NCBI GenBank assembly: GCA_963664285.2
Contig: CAXXNX010000030.1
Coordinates: 4,499-68,498, forward strand
DNA from: JAJCYL01 sp963664285
Lineage (GTDB): Bacteria; Bacteroidota; Bacteroidia; Cytophagales; Cyclobacteriaceae
Direction: 5' to 3'
Length of the DNA: 64,000 nucleotides
Shown piece by piece: positions 38,285 through 47,354 of this stretch. Numbering within the stretch: position 1 is the stretch's first letter; each line of letters begins with the position of its first letter. Made by a program: the position numbers and the translations under genes. Under the pieces are notes generated by a model. It saw only the letters and a list, made by a program, of their open reading frames with translations. It did no database searches and was not told the origin of the DNA.

Positions 38285-39235
38285 ATGAGTACTATAGAAC
38301 TGGAGAAGCGTTTTCAGGAAAAGGTTGATAGCGAAATCCGGATAGAGCCTAAAGACTGGATGCCGGACAGCTACAGGAAGACACTCATCCGACAAATATC
38401 TCAACATGCTCATTCGGAAATTGTGGGAATGTTACCCGAGGGTAATTGGATTTCCAGAGCTCCATCATTAAGGCGAAAAGTGGCATTGTTGGCTAAAGTA
38501 CAGGATGAAGCGGGTCACGGCCTATATCTCTACAGTGCCACCGAGACATTGGGGATTGAACGGGATGAAACCATTGAAGACCTCAATTCAGGAAAGGCTA
38601 AATACTCCAGTATTTTTAATTATCCAACTTTAACCTGGGCAGACATTGGCGCTATCGGATGGCTGGTTGATGGCGCTGCAATCCTGAACCAGGTACCGTT
38701 ATGTCGGTGTTCTTATGGTCCATATGCCAGGGCAATGGTTCGTGTGTGTAAAGAAGAGAGTTTTCATCAGCGTCAGGGGTTTGAAATCATGTTGACTTTG
38801 TGCAACGGAACTTCTACGCAAAAGGAAATGGCTCAGGATGCTTTGAATCGCTGGTGGTGGCCAACGCTAATGATGTTTGGACCTTCCGATAAGGATTCAC
38901 CTAATTCTGCACAATCCATGAAATGGAAGATCAAGAGATTCACCAACGATGAATTAAGGCAAAAATTTGTTGACGTTACAGTGCCACAAGCTGATATTTT
39001 AGATATTATTATGCCCGATGATCAGCTTAAATGGAATGAAGATAAAGGGCATTATAATTTCGGAGAGCCGGATTGGGAAGAATTTTATAATGTGATCAAG
39101 GGTAACGGACCTTGTAACAAACAAAGGCTTGATGCCAGGAAGAAAGCTTATGAAGGAGGTAGATGGGTGAGAGAAGCTGCTCTGGCCTATGCCGAAAAGA
39201 AGTCTAAAAATGAGAATTTGGCCCAGGTGGCCTAG
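38285..39235 (+). CDS. paaA: 1,2-phenylacetyl-CoA epoxidase, catalytic subunit PaaA
   Basis: 316 residues. The ATG at 38285 is preferred to the TTG one codon upstream. PaaA is the di-iron oxygenase subunit that epoxidises phenylacetyl-CoA, the first ring-attack step of aerobic phenylacetate breakdown in the cytoplasm. Visible iron ligands are the Glu and His in KVQDEAGHGLYLYSATE (about residues 70-85) and in VCKEESFHQRQGFEIM (about 155-170). The family segments WISRAPSLRRKVALLAK and LNRWWWPTLMMFGPSD are conserved, and the length is normal. It heads the cluster paaA-paaB-paaC-paaD-paaG on one strand. PaaE, the reductase, is not in the window. Confidence 0.96.
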   Translation: MSTIELEKRFQEKVDSEIRIEPKDWMPDSYRKTLIRQISQHAHSEIVGMLPEGNWISRAPSLRRKVALLAKVQDEAGHGLYLYSATETLGIERDETIEDLNSGKAKYSSIFNYPTLTWADIGAIGWLVDGAAILNQVPLCRCSYGPYARAMVRVCKEESFHQRQGFEIMLTLCNGTSTQKEMAQDALNRWWWPTLMMFGPSDKDSPNSAQSMKWKIKRFTNDELRQKFVDVTVPQADILDIIMPDDQLKWNEDKGHYNFGEPDWEEFYNVIKGNGPCNKQRLDARKKAYEGGRWVREAALAYAEKKSKNENLAQVA

Positions 39236-39289
39236 TTCATATATGGTTAATTTTTACAAGTAGTCCTATTTAAATAAACAGGACCCAAA

Positions 39290-39577
39290 ATGAGTAAGCG
39301 AAGTTGGCCTTTGTGGGAAATATTCATCAGGAGCAAGAATGGCCTTCACCATAAACATGTGGGGAGCCTTCATGCTGCTGATGGTCAAATGGCCGTGGAA
39401 AACGCCAGGGACGTATACACACGCCGGAATGAAGGAGTGAGTATCTGGGTAGTAGAATCGAAGAATATTTCTGCTTCTGACCCTGAACAACAAGAAGCCT
39501 TCTTCGAGCCTGCCGCGGATAAAATCTACCGTCATCCTACCTTCTATAAATTACCGGACGAAGTCAAGTATATTTAG
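39290..39577 (+). CDS. paaB: 1,2-phenylacetyl-CoA epoxidase subunit PaaB
   Basis: 95 residues, normal for PaaB, a small non-catalytic subunit thought to bridge the PaaAC dimers of the epoxidase. Recognised from WPLWEIFIRSKNGLHHKHVGSLHAADGQMA and NARDVYTRRNEGVSIWVV. It lies 54 bases after paaA and 9 bases before paaC, as part of one transcription unit. Confidence 0.95.
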   Translation: MSKRSWPLWEIFIRSKNGLHHKHVGSLHAADGQMAVENARDVYTRRNEGVSIWVVESKNISASDPEQQEAFFEPAADKIYRHPTFYKLPDEVKYI

Positions 39578-39586
39578 ATTCAGCTC

Positions 39587-40344
39587 ATGACAAAAAACGA
39601 AGCGCTTTTCGACTATGTAATTCGACAGGCGGATAACTCACTGATACTAGGCCAAAGGTTGGGAGAATGGTGTGGCCATGGACCGGTACTTGAGCAGGAC
39701 ATTGCAATGACTAATATTGCTCTGGACCTCATCGGACAAGGCAGGGGACTGTATCAATATGCTGCGGAAATTCAAGGTGAAGGGAAATCTGAAGATGACC
39801 TGGCTTACCTGCGTGATGTATGGCAATTCAGAAATCTATTGATCGTGGAGCAACCAAACCAGAACTTTGCTTATACCATTGCCAGACAATTCTATTTCGA
39901 CAATTTTAATTTTCTTTTTTATCAAGCGCTATCTAATTCTTCAGATGACCAGTAAGAGCCGTAGCGCTGAAATCAATAAAGGAAGTAACCTATCATCTTA
40001 AATGGAGTTCTGACTGGATACTTAGGCTGGGGGATGGTACGGCAGAAAGTCATGGTAAAATTGAAATAGCAATTAATGATCTTTGGACTTTTACCGGTGA
40101 ATTATTCGAGACCAATGAGATCGATGAAGTAATGACCAAGGAAGGAATTGGTGTGGACCTGGCGTCATTAGACCCTGTTTGGCAACAAAGAGTCAGCGAA
40201 GTATTGTCTGAAGCTACCCTTAAAATACCTGATAGTACCTGGATGCAATCCGGAGGTAAGAGTGGCCGGCACACAGAACATCTTGGCTATATCCTCGCCG
40301 ACCTGCAGTTTTTACAAAGAGCCTATCCCGGAGCCCAATGGTAA
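39587..40344 (+). pseudogene. paaC: 1,2-phenylacetyl-CoA epoxidase subunit PaaC (one-base frameshift)
   Basis: PaaC is the ferritin-like structural partner of PaaA and is needed for epoxidase activity. The first 122 codons (LILGQRLGEWCGHGPVLEQDIAMTNIALDLIGQ, then NFAYTIARQFYFDNFNFLFYQALSNSSDDQ) end at a stop at 39953-39955. Adding one T to cag-taaga gives QLRAVALKSIKEVTYHLKWS and an open frame to 40342-40344, ending LQFLQRAYPGAQW. The 3' part (from about 39956) is otherwise perfectly conserved. This is either a true inactivating deletion or a homopolymer sequencing error. The stop overlaps the paaD start by seven bases, supporting a once-intact operon. Confidence 0.9.
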
Positions 40345-40826
40345 AGGATATTGAACAAATATGGGAGTTGTTGGAAGCTGTGAAAGATCCTGAGATACCT
40401 GTGCTTTCAGTCATTGACCTTGGAGTGATTCGGGATATCAAGATGGATAGCGATGCTGTTGAGGTGATAATCACCCCAACGTATTCAGGTTGTCCTGCAA
40501 TGAACGCCATTGAGCAGGATATAAGAAAAGCGTTGCTTGAAGAGGGTTTTGGAAATATTCTTATCACACCAGTTTTATCTCCTGCCTGGACAACGGATTG
40601 GTTAACTGAAAAAGGAAAACAAAAACTTGAAGCATTTGGAATTGCTCCGCCAGCAGAAAAATCAGCCAACAAGTATAGCTTAGTGGGAACCGGTCCCGTA
40701 GTTAGATGCCCTCAGTGCAAATCAGACAATACTGTGTTGATAAGCCAATTCGGATCTACAGCATGCAAGGCACATTACAAGTGCAAAGACTGTTTGGAGC
40801 CTTTTGACTATTTTAAATGCCATTAG
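40338..40826 (+). CDS. paaD: PaaD, phenylacetyl-CoA epoxidase assembly/maturation protein
   Basis: 162 residues. The N-terminal MIP18/DUF59-type domain (LLEAVKDPEIPVLSVIDLGVIRDI, PTYSGCPAMNAIEQDI) resembles iron-sulfur assembly factors. The C-terminal part is a zinc-ribbon-like region with CPQCKSDN and CKDCLEPF. PaaD is required in vivo for epoxidase function, probably in metal-centre maturation. The ATG overlaps the end of paaC, suggesting translational coupling. Complete and typical. Confidence 0.94.
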   Translation: MVKDIEQIWELLEAVKDPEIPVLSVIDLGVIRDIKMDSDAVEVIITPTYSGCPAMNAIEQDIRKALLEEGFGNILITPVLSPAWTTDWLTEKGKQKLEAFGIAPPAEKSANKYSLVGTGPVVRCPQCKSDNTVLISQFGSTACKAHYKCKDCLEPFDYFKCH

Positions 40827-40853
40827 CTAAAGCAAAATACAAATGACAAAATT

Positions 40854-40908
40854 CAAATCTCAAAAGGAGGAGGACATTTGTGATTTGACTCTTTGTATTT
40901 GAGATTTG
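40854..40908. repeat. Inverted repeat in the paaD-paaG gap
   Basis: CAAATCTCAAA at 40854-40864 and its exact complement TTTGAGATTTG at 40898-40908, within a 130-base gap rich in short CAAAT/ATTTG words. No terminator-type T-run follows the stem. It could be a small dispersed repeat or an RNA-processing hairpin. Confidence 0.5.
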
Positions 40909-40954
40909 TTTGATTTTTGGTATTTGACTTTTAGAATTTATTATTTGATTTAGC

Positions 40955-41731
40955 ATGAGTGATACAATAAAATTCTCAATTGAAGGGAATGTGGCTAAGA
41001 TCGTTCTAAGCAGACCCGAGGTCTACAACAGCTTCAATCGTGAAATGGCTCTGGCAATGCAAGATGCCTTAGATGAGTGCGGATCAAGTGCTGAAATTAG
41101 AGCTGTTTATATCACGGGCGCAGGTAAAGCATTTTGTGCCGGTCAGGATCTGGCAGAAGTTGTAGAAGCTAATTTGCCAATCGAAAAAATAGTAGCCGAA
41201 CATTATAATCCCATTGTCACCCGATTAAGGAAAATTGAGAAGCCTATAGTAGCTGCTGTTAATGGGGTAGCTGCAGGGGCAGGGGCTAACATGGCATTAG
41301 CATGTGACATAGTAATTGCCACGGAATCAGCCTCTTTCATTCAGGCATTTAGTAAGATAGGGTTAATACCAGATAGTGGTGGTACCTATTTCTTGCCGCG
41401 ATTAATTGGGTTTCAAAAGGCATCCGCATTAATGATGTTGGGAGATAAAGTAATTGCCCGGGATGCTGAGAACATGAATATGATTTACAAATGCATCAAT
41501 GACAATGATTTTACAGAGGAGTCATGGAAAATTGCATTCAAGCTGTCTGAAATGCCCACTAAAGGCCTTGGCTATACTAAGCGTTTGTTAAATAAGACCT
41601 TTAGTAACGATCTTGAAGCTCAACTTAAAACCGAGGACGAGCTGCAGGCAGCAGCAGGCAAGACAGAGGATTATAACGAAGGAGTGAATGCATTTTTGGA
41701 AAAGAGGAAGCCCATCTTTAAGGGGGTGTAA
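40955..41731 (+). CDS. paaG: 1,2-epoxyphenylacetyl-CoA isomerase-type crotonase
   Basis: 258-residue crotonase-fold protein. The oxyanion-hole segments are GAGKAFCAGQDL (about residues 60-71) and VNGVAAGAGANMALACDIV (about 105-123). The Asp of IGLIPDSGGTYFLP takes the place of the Glu used by true enoyl-CoA hydratases, as in PaaG, which opens the epoxide to the oxepin-CoA. The ASFIQAFSKIGLIPDSGGT stretch is the PaaG pattern. Position after paaD supports this, although PaaF-like hydratases are close relatives. Intact. Confidence 0.88.
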   Translation: MSDTIKFSIEGNVAKIVLSRPEVYNSFNREMALAMQDALDECGSSAEIRAVYITGAGKAFCAGQDLAEVVEANLPIEKIVAEHYNPIVTRLRKIEKPIVAAVNGVAAGAGANMALACDIVIATESASFIQAFSKIGLIPDSGGTYFLPRLIGFQKASALMMLGDKVIARDAENMNMIYKCINDNDFTEESWKIAFKLSEMPTKGLGYTKRLLNKTFSNDLEAQLKTEDELQAAAGKTEDYNEGVNAFLEKRKPIFKGV

Positions 41732-41734
41732 AAT

Positions 41735-42118
41735 CTAATAATTCTCCAGAAATACTTCAGAAGACAAACCCAGTGCATTAAATCTGATTTGCAGCCTCAC
41801 AGGATGTTCCAGTCCACCCTTGCAATTGACACCGGGTTGCAAATAATAATGGAAGTACTTGCGCTTGCGTTTGTCTAATTCATGTTCATCCGGCGGTCCC
41901 AGTAAACTCTCGACTTCATTCTGGTCGAGCCTAAGCAAATTTTTTCGATTGTCATCTATAAGCTGAAGGTATTCAAAGCGATTGCCAATGCAGGCAAATT
42001 TGTCAGCTACCCAAGTTTCTTTATCAAGACCATCAATACTGACTGAAGGTTTACAAGCTGTCAATAAGATCATTGATGAGATGACCAAAATGCCCATAAA
42101 TAGATGATTATGAAGCAT
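41735..42118 (-). CDS. Small lipoprotein of unknown function
   Basis: 127 residues with a clear lipobox (ILLTAC). The mature part has no recognised domain; it holds LLGPPDEHELDKRKRKYFHYYLQPGVNC and LQIRFNALGLSSEVFLENY, which resembles the 'outer-membrane protein assembly small lipoprotein' style (short alpha/beta repeats with a GPPxE motif). Converges with paaG, three bases away. Its start overlaps the end of the upstream membrane-protein fragment by 11 bases, so the two were one operon. Confidence 0.6.
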   Translation of the reverse strand: MLHNHLFMGILVISSMILLTACKPSVSIDGLDKETWVADKFACIGNRFEYLQLIDDNRKNLLRLDQNEVESLLGPPDEHELDKRKRKYFHYYLQPGVNCKGGLEHPVRLQIRFNALGLSSEVFLENY

Positions 42119-42394
42119 TGATTAGTTTATTCGCCGTAATGTCGGATTTTATAAAATAAAGCCAGAGAATGGATGTGGATGAGTAGATGATACTTACAAT
42201 AGTGATGGTACTGATTCCGTAAAACATATAGCTCATACCAAATACAAGCAGAAATTTAAACCATTCACAGGAAATGGCCCATGATCTTTTTTCAAGAAGG
42301 CCACCGCTGCTTAAAACATAAATAACTATCAAAACCGAGAATAGGACTTTTTCGGATAAATTATAAGATCCCTGATTGAATAAGAAAAAAGATG
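42108..42394 (-). pseudogene. Membrane protein, N-terminus cut by IS1380 copy E
   Basis: The frame enters from the IS boundary (TTAA at 42395-42398) as TSFFLFNQGSYNLSEKVLFSV and continues with two to three hydrophobic segments (VLIVIYVLSSGG, FLLVFGMSYMFYGISTITIVSIIYSS, ILWLYFI). The ATA/ATG codons used by automatic starts are internal. Family unknown. It was probably co-transcribed with the lipoprotein downstream. Confidence 0.5.
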
Positions 42395-42617
42395 TTAACC
42401 CGCATTATTCATAGGCCACCAATTTTGGGATTAATAATGGGTTGCTAACTATTTTTGATTGGAGTGTATGTATTAATTTGAAGATCAACCAGGTTTCTGG
42501 ATTTCAAAGGACATTAGAGCGTTTTTTTGTTAGAATTTTTCAATTTTCAGTCAAAGCTCTATTGTGTTCTTATGGAAGAACATTTTTTTGATTAAACCAA
42601 ACTGTTTAACTGATCGG

Positions 42618-43170
42618 TCAGTTCACCGTAAGCAAATCGCCTAGCAGGTATTGATATCTAAAGGCTCTTGAGAATTGTATTGTCAATGATCTTTTCCTTT
42701 CTTTCAGGCACGCCCCAACCTTCATCAGGTAAAGCCGGATATTGTCCACTTGCCATCGTTTAGCAAAGTGGTGTTTTGTTTTGGCAATTAATAATTTAAT
42801 CTGCCGGAACATTTCATAACAGAGGGTAGCGATGATTAAACGCATGAAATTGGCCCAGTAGCGATGACAGGAAAGCCGGTCGGAATAAGTCATGTTTTTG
42901 AGTTCCTTTATTCGATTTTCACTGGCATCACCTCGCTTGACATAAAAATCAAAGTAAATCTGTTGAGCGGTCATCGCTTCAAAGTTGCTCACAAAGTAAC
43001 GGACATTCATTCCTTTTCCGGTAGACTCCACTTTGGCGTACAGCTTTTCAGAACGATCCCAGCTTTTGGCCTGGTAAGTAAACGGGCCAACAAACTCTTG
43101 ATGTTTGATGATTTTTGAAGCATATTCCTTTTTTACTTCAATGATAGTCTGTTTGGTAAAAGTCTTTAAC
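42618..43170 (-). pseudogene. IS1380 transposase, C-terminal half (copy E)
   Basis: Carries the transposase from about FTKQTIIEVKKEYASK to the normal C-terminus, including SENRIKELK. The upstream end dissolves into the blended stretch starting at about 43161, so the first residues of the open frame (MKIRYLVVMKLK) are not transposase. Only half a protein remains. Confidence 0.85.
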
Positions 43171-43465
43171 TTCATTACTACTAAGTACCTAATTTTCAAA
43201 ATTGAAGGTCAAACTTGCTTAGCGTATCCGATAATTAAGATGCTCCTGAACAGGGCGTTCACTGATTCCGCTCGAATAACTTTGATTTGCTCCTACTGTA
43301 GGGCAAATCTAATTTCTGTTTTCTTAGGATGAAATCCTTTTCTGATAAGGCCACAAACCATTATGTTGGAGTGTCCAATTGCCCGGACTAGTACTAGGTA
43401 CGAATGACCTGACCGGTGTTCCACGTCAAGGGATTAAAGCAATCAACTCATGTTTACATAGTCTG
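43161..43465. other. Blended IS1380/IS30 sequence (probable consensus artefact)
   Basis: Short blocks of IS1380 and of IS30 alternate, each set in its own correct order. Examples from IS1380: gatgctcctgaa, ccgctcgaata, ggccacaaacc, atgacctgaccgg. Examples from IS30: cagggcgttc, actttgatttgctcct, tctgttttcttaggat, caatcaactcatg. Extra single bases sit at many block borders. No single rearrangement gives this pattern. Confidence 0.85.
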
Positions 43466-44209
43466 CCATATCATTATCAAAAGTGAGTGTTTCCAGTTTG
43501 TGTTTATCCTGAGAGAGTTCCTCCACAATAGCTTCGGCCATTTGATCGGCATTTTTACTGTGCATCTTTCTGATTCTGGTAAAAAGACTTGCTCGGTCTG
43601 TCATCACCAACAAAGAGCCTTTGTGGTTTTTACCCATCATTAAATCGACTTCTATATCTCCCAATCGTTCCCTTTTGTTAATGATCTGGGGTCGCTGTTC
43701 AATTGATACCCTATTCGGGATAATACCTCTACGATCTTTTCTGTTTCCTCGTTTGCGCATTTCGTTTGCCATGTTTTAGATATGTGTATAGTTGTTTGAT
43801 ATTCTTGGTTCTCCTGGCGGTTTTTGTGCTTACATTCCCATATCCATTGGTAAATCCATTCATGGCTAAGTGGACATTCTCTCGTTTTCTTTCCCTGATG
43901 GCTGATCAATTCAGGACTCCATCTATCTTCTTGGAGCCGGTTAACTATCCAGTCTTTCATGGGTTTGGTGAAAATCACTCTTTTTGGCTTTTCTTGATGA
44001 CGAAGACTGGTCCTCCTTTGTGCATTTGCTGTTCGATAGACACCAGCTCCCCTACCTCTTGAACCCACATTTCGCTTAAGCTCACGTGAGATCGTAGACG
44101 GGTGAAAATGAACGATACAGGCAATCTCCTTTTGAGTAGCTCCTGTTTTCAATAATGCTTCAATTTGATACCTTTGATCAATACTGAGATGTGTGTAGTT
44201 TTTTGACAT
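43466..44209 (-). pseudogene. IS30 transposase, frameshifted and 3'-truncated (copy E)
   Basis: Begins at ATG 44209 (MSKNYTHLS) with the normal helix-turn-helix, then loses frame at several sites near 43755-43830. The first catalytic segment (LGDIEVDLMMG) and the start of the second (LTFDNDMA) follow in another frame before the blended stretch. The last catalytic segment is absent. Confidence 0.85.
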
Positions 44210-44306
44210 TTTGCAATCCAAAGATTGCACTGCTCAGGCTTTTGAAGGATGAAAAAGCCCTTAAAAGCTTTTCATCCTTCAATTGCACTTATTAGTTGAT
44301 CTCAGC
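43466..44306 (-). mobile_element. IS30 copy inserted in IS1380 copy E (damaged)
   Basis: Minus-strand IS30 with its left end at 44306 (ctcagc read on the plus strand) next to the IS1380 sequence aaagtcttt. The conserved left-end hairpin and second hairpin are present at 44220-44290. The opposite end is lost in the blended stretch. Small differences from the intact copy (gcgcatttcg for gcgccttcg, gtttgatattc for gtttgtattc, a changed ggtttttgtg) cluster at 43755-43830 and break the frame. Confidence 0.8.
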
Positions 44307-45082
44307 AAAGTCTTTAAAACTTCATTACTACTAATACCTAAACAAAATTGAAGGTCAAACTGCTTAGCTATCCGATAAAAAGATGCTCCTGAAAAGCCAC
44401 TATCCGCTCGAATAAGGATCTTTACTGAGGGCAGTTTTTTTCTGATTTTAATGACAATCCTTTTCAATAAGGCCACAAACCATTTGTTGGAGTGACAATT
44501 GCCCGGACGTAGTACTGGTAAAATGACCTGACCGGTGTTCCCGTCCTTAAAGAACAACTCATGGTACATAGTCTGTCCATAATAGCCATTATACAAACTG
44601 AGTTGTTGGGATCCATGAGTAGGGTCATCGGTACCATCTACATCAATGATGATTTGACCAGTCTTCTCTTTCAACTCCTCTACATAACGGTCTACAAACC
44701 ATTGACTCATCTGGTAGATCAGACTCCGATCGGCCTTGTTTTCAAATCGACTTAAAGTAGGCTGGGAACATAATCCGCTATCTAGTACTTTACGGATCAC
44801 CGGATCCTCTCGGAGTTTTTGTTCGTCATTGCAATCCTGATAGCCCTGCATCATTAAAAACACCCGTTGGCGAAGCATTTCTTCATAAGTGTATTCGATA
44901 AAAAAGGGGTTTCGATAGTCAGGAATCAGTGCGGCGAAGCTTTTTAATAGACCAGTCTTTCTCTCTACTTTTTCACTTAACAATATCGCTCCGTCTGAGC
45001 TAATCGCTGATGCTGAAAAATCAAATTTAAAAGCTTGTTTTCCTCGATAAAATACGGTATCTTTTTCCTTATATTCAGGCAT
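44307..45082 (-). pseudogene. IS1380 transposase, N-terminal half (copy E)
   Basis: Starts normally at 45082 within the left-end inverted repeat and contains the first two catalytic segments (IIIDVDGTDDPTHG, IRADSGFS). It runs into the IS30 insertion just after SSNEVLKT. Confidence 0.9.
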
Positions 45083-45167
45083 AAATTAATTGCTTATTTT
45101 GTTGTCTAACTATCTCAATATAAGCAATTTATGCCTGTTTTTTATTGTCTACTATGAATTTTTCGGG

Positions 45168-45770
45168 TTAAGGCTAATGTGGCCATAAATTGGAATAGAA
45201 CGTAAAGGTTGACTTTTAACGAAGGCTGAACATCATATTTCACATAAGTGGATTTTTCAACTGCAGGTGCCGACTGATATCCACCCAATACTTCTGGCCT
45301 CCATCCGGGTTTGTTGAAAATAACTCCCAGTCTATTGACAAATCCTGGTGTCTCCCTAACCTGTTCAGACAGTCTAACATAGTGATCAAAATTGGCCCAA
45401 ACAGGGTTCCAGGAATTGACCGGTTTGGTTATACCGTAGGTTGGAGTCTCTTCCTCCTTCTGAAAAGTACCAAATAATTTATCCCAAATAATGAAAGTTC
45501 CAGCGTGGTTACGGTCAATGTATTTAGGATCTCTGCCATGGTGTACTCGATGGTGAGAGGGAGTGTTCGGCACCAATTCTAACCATCCTAATTTGCCTAT
45601 AGTCTCCGGATGAATCCAGAATTGATATAGTGTAATGAAAGCCGCAATGAGGGCAAAAGTGAGCGTATCAAAACCAATCAGCGCCAATGGAAGATAGAAG
45701 GGGTTGTCTTTGGCACCAAAGGTCCAGATGGTTTGAAAAGAACTTTGTCTCAACGCCACAGACAAATTGA
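45168..45770 (-). pseudogene. Sterol desaturase family gene, 3' part (between IS1595 and IS1380)
   Basis: Continuation of the membrane-bound fatty acid hydroxylase/sterol desaturase gene whose 5' part is at 46844-47205. It resumes at NLSVALRQSSFQTIWTF and contains the last histidine cluster (HHRVHHGRDPKYIDRNHAGTFIIWDKLFGTFQ). It runs to the TTAA of IS1380 copy E, where the frame is cut at ...FQFMATLAL. The last few dozen residues, normally a final hydrophobic segment, are missing. The true reading begins before the internal ATG at 45765. Confidence 0.88.
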
Positions 45771-46843
45771 GCTAAGTTCTAATTATAACAGCATTTTGTT
45801 TAAATAGCTCATACAGATGATAGGCTTGATCCGTTAATAGCATAGTCAGAAACCATTGTTTCAAAGTTGTTTTACTCTCTCTTATTCGGTCAGCATAAGC
45901 ATACCAATTCAGGTAGTTTTGCAAATATTTGGAACTGACACCATTGAATGGGCGTAAGAATGTCCTAAGTTGAGTGTGAACATTGTTTACTTTTTGCAGA
46001 TGGATTGTTTTATCATCTCTATCCACATGATCTTTGGCCAATAGCGCTTTGTGCTTTATGGAGGGGTTGTCTTTGGCAAAAGCCTTATAAGAAGGGTGCT
46101 TATCTGTAATCAAGGTTGCACCGTAGGCCAACTTCCCATCCAATGCCTTTGAAATTTCTTCTTTGCTCAGCCGTTTTGATGCAACAGCTTTAAGGTACTT
46201 CTCCCCCTTGCGTTCAACCGCTGTTACTACCTGGACAACTGTGACCTCTTCCTTTCCCATATTCCGTATGAAATCGTTTCCCCTCTTTCTTGCTGCCCTA
46301 TCTAAATTTCGACTGCCCTTGTTGTTAAGTGCCAGTTCCAATTCATCACATTCTACTTCCGAGGATAACTGTTCGGGAACAAACTCATTTAGTGAACTCA
46401 ATATCTTATGCCGCCAGTCGAAGCTTGTCTGGATGCTTATTCCGATTTGTTTTGCTATCTTTTTTATCGGCATGCCCTGCTCCATGCAGCGCAGATAAGA
46501 TTGCCATTTTGATTTAAGCTTGATGTCATACAAAGGTGTCCCTGTTGTTTCACTGTATCATCTTTTACATTCATTGCACTGATACATCTGCACACCTTTT
46601 TGTCTGCCCCTCTTATATACCTTCTCGCTTGTGCGATTTGGACAGGGTTTCTTCTTTCTTTTCTCTGCTATTTGTTGTTGAGCGGCAATCAATACTTTGC
46701 CTTGTAATTCCTGCTCCTGGAGCAACTCATCCAACAATTCGGTTTGGGAACTTATCGGCAATTGTGCAAATAAATTTTTGATCTCTTGACTTGATATCAT
46801 ATAGCGAAGATAATAATAATTGCTGTGTTATTTAGAACTTAGC
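45771..46843 (-). mobile_element. IS1595-family element inside the sterol desaturase gene
   Basis: Same element as at 26117-27190, from gctaagttct (45771) to agaacttagc (46843). On the minus strand CAATTT is found next to both junctions of the interrupted gene, so part of the target was duplicated. The transposase is inactivated. Confidence 0.88.
45772..46800 (-). pseudogene. IS1595-family transposase (nonsense mutation)
   Basis: The frame is intact except for a TGG-to-TGA change near 46556, in KRWYSETTG, which splits it into an 80-codon N-terminal part and a 253-codon C-terminal part starting at an internal ATG. In addition, the zinc-ribbon CPNC reads CPNR here, so one metal ligand is lost. 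Both are base substitutions, unlike the homopolymer lesions in other copies, and look like genuine decay. The catalytic core (CDELELALNNKGSRN...) is intact. Confidence 0.9.
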
Positions 46844-47205
46844 CTTAAATTGTAATCCTCAGATTGATGATGCACAATATGTGATCCCCAAAAAAGATTA
46901 ATCTGGTGGCTCATCCTATGCCCCCAATAATACAACATGTCTGCAGTAATAAATAGGATGGTAACCGTCCACCAATTCACAGGGATGATCAGCAATGAAA
47001 AATTTTCATAAATAAACTGATAAAGTGCAATAGTTCCAATCTTTAAAAAGACGCCGGTTATTTGAGAAGTTATACCGCAACTAAGATTGGTTATCGCATC
47101 ATTCAAACGATAAGTCTTTTTCTTGGCAAAATGTTGAACGATCAGTTCGAGCCCGATAAGGATGAAAAATATTGGTATTGAAAGAACAATGGGATTGACA
47201 TCCAT
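46844..47205 (-). pseudogene. Sterol desaturase family gene, 5' part
   Basis: Start set at ATG 47205 (MDVNPIVLSIPIFFILIGLEL); the ATG 14 codons upstream adds a non-hydrophobic leader. Contains hydrophobic segments and the first two histidine clusters of this di-iron family: WGHRMSH (HxxxH) and SHIVHHQ (HxxHH). The frame ends at SEDYNL, where IS1595 interrupts it. Family members hydroxylate or desaturate fatty acids, carotenoids or alkylglycerols in the membrane; the substrate is unknown. The gene is divergent from the small membrane-protein gene at 47355. Confidence 0.88.
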
Positions 47206-47354
47206 TTTAGTCTGCTTGCATACTAAATTCGAAGATAATAAAATCACAGATTATTTAGGGCTTTAACAACCTTCAAATTTTCTCTGAGATTCGTATAGGG
47301 TTTTTGGAGGTGCCCTTATATCATTGCATCACTACTGGGTGGGTAAATTGAAAC

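Larger units (their letters stand above)
42399..45167 (-). mobile_element. IS1380-family element, copy E, interrupted by IS30
   Basis: Minus-strand copy with both outer ends (TTAA at 42395-42398 and 45168-45171) but 2,769 bases long because an IS30 copy lies inside the transposase gene. Outer flanks: the membrane-protein fragment and the sterol desaturase gene, which are unrelated. At the left internal junction the sequence is a blend of IS1380 and IS30 (see findings). Confidence 0.9.
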
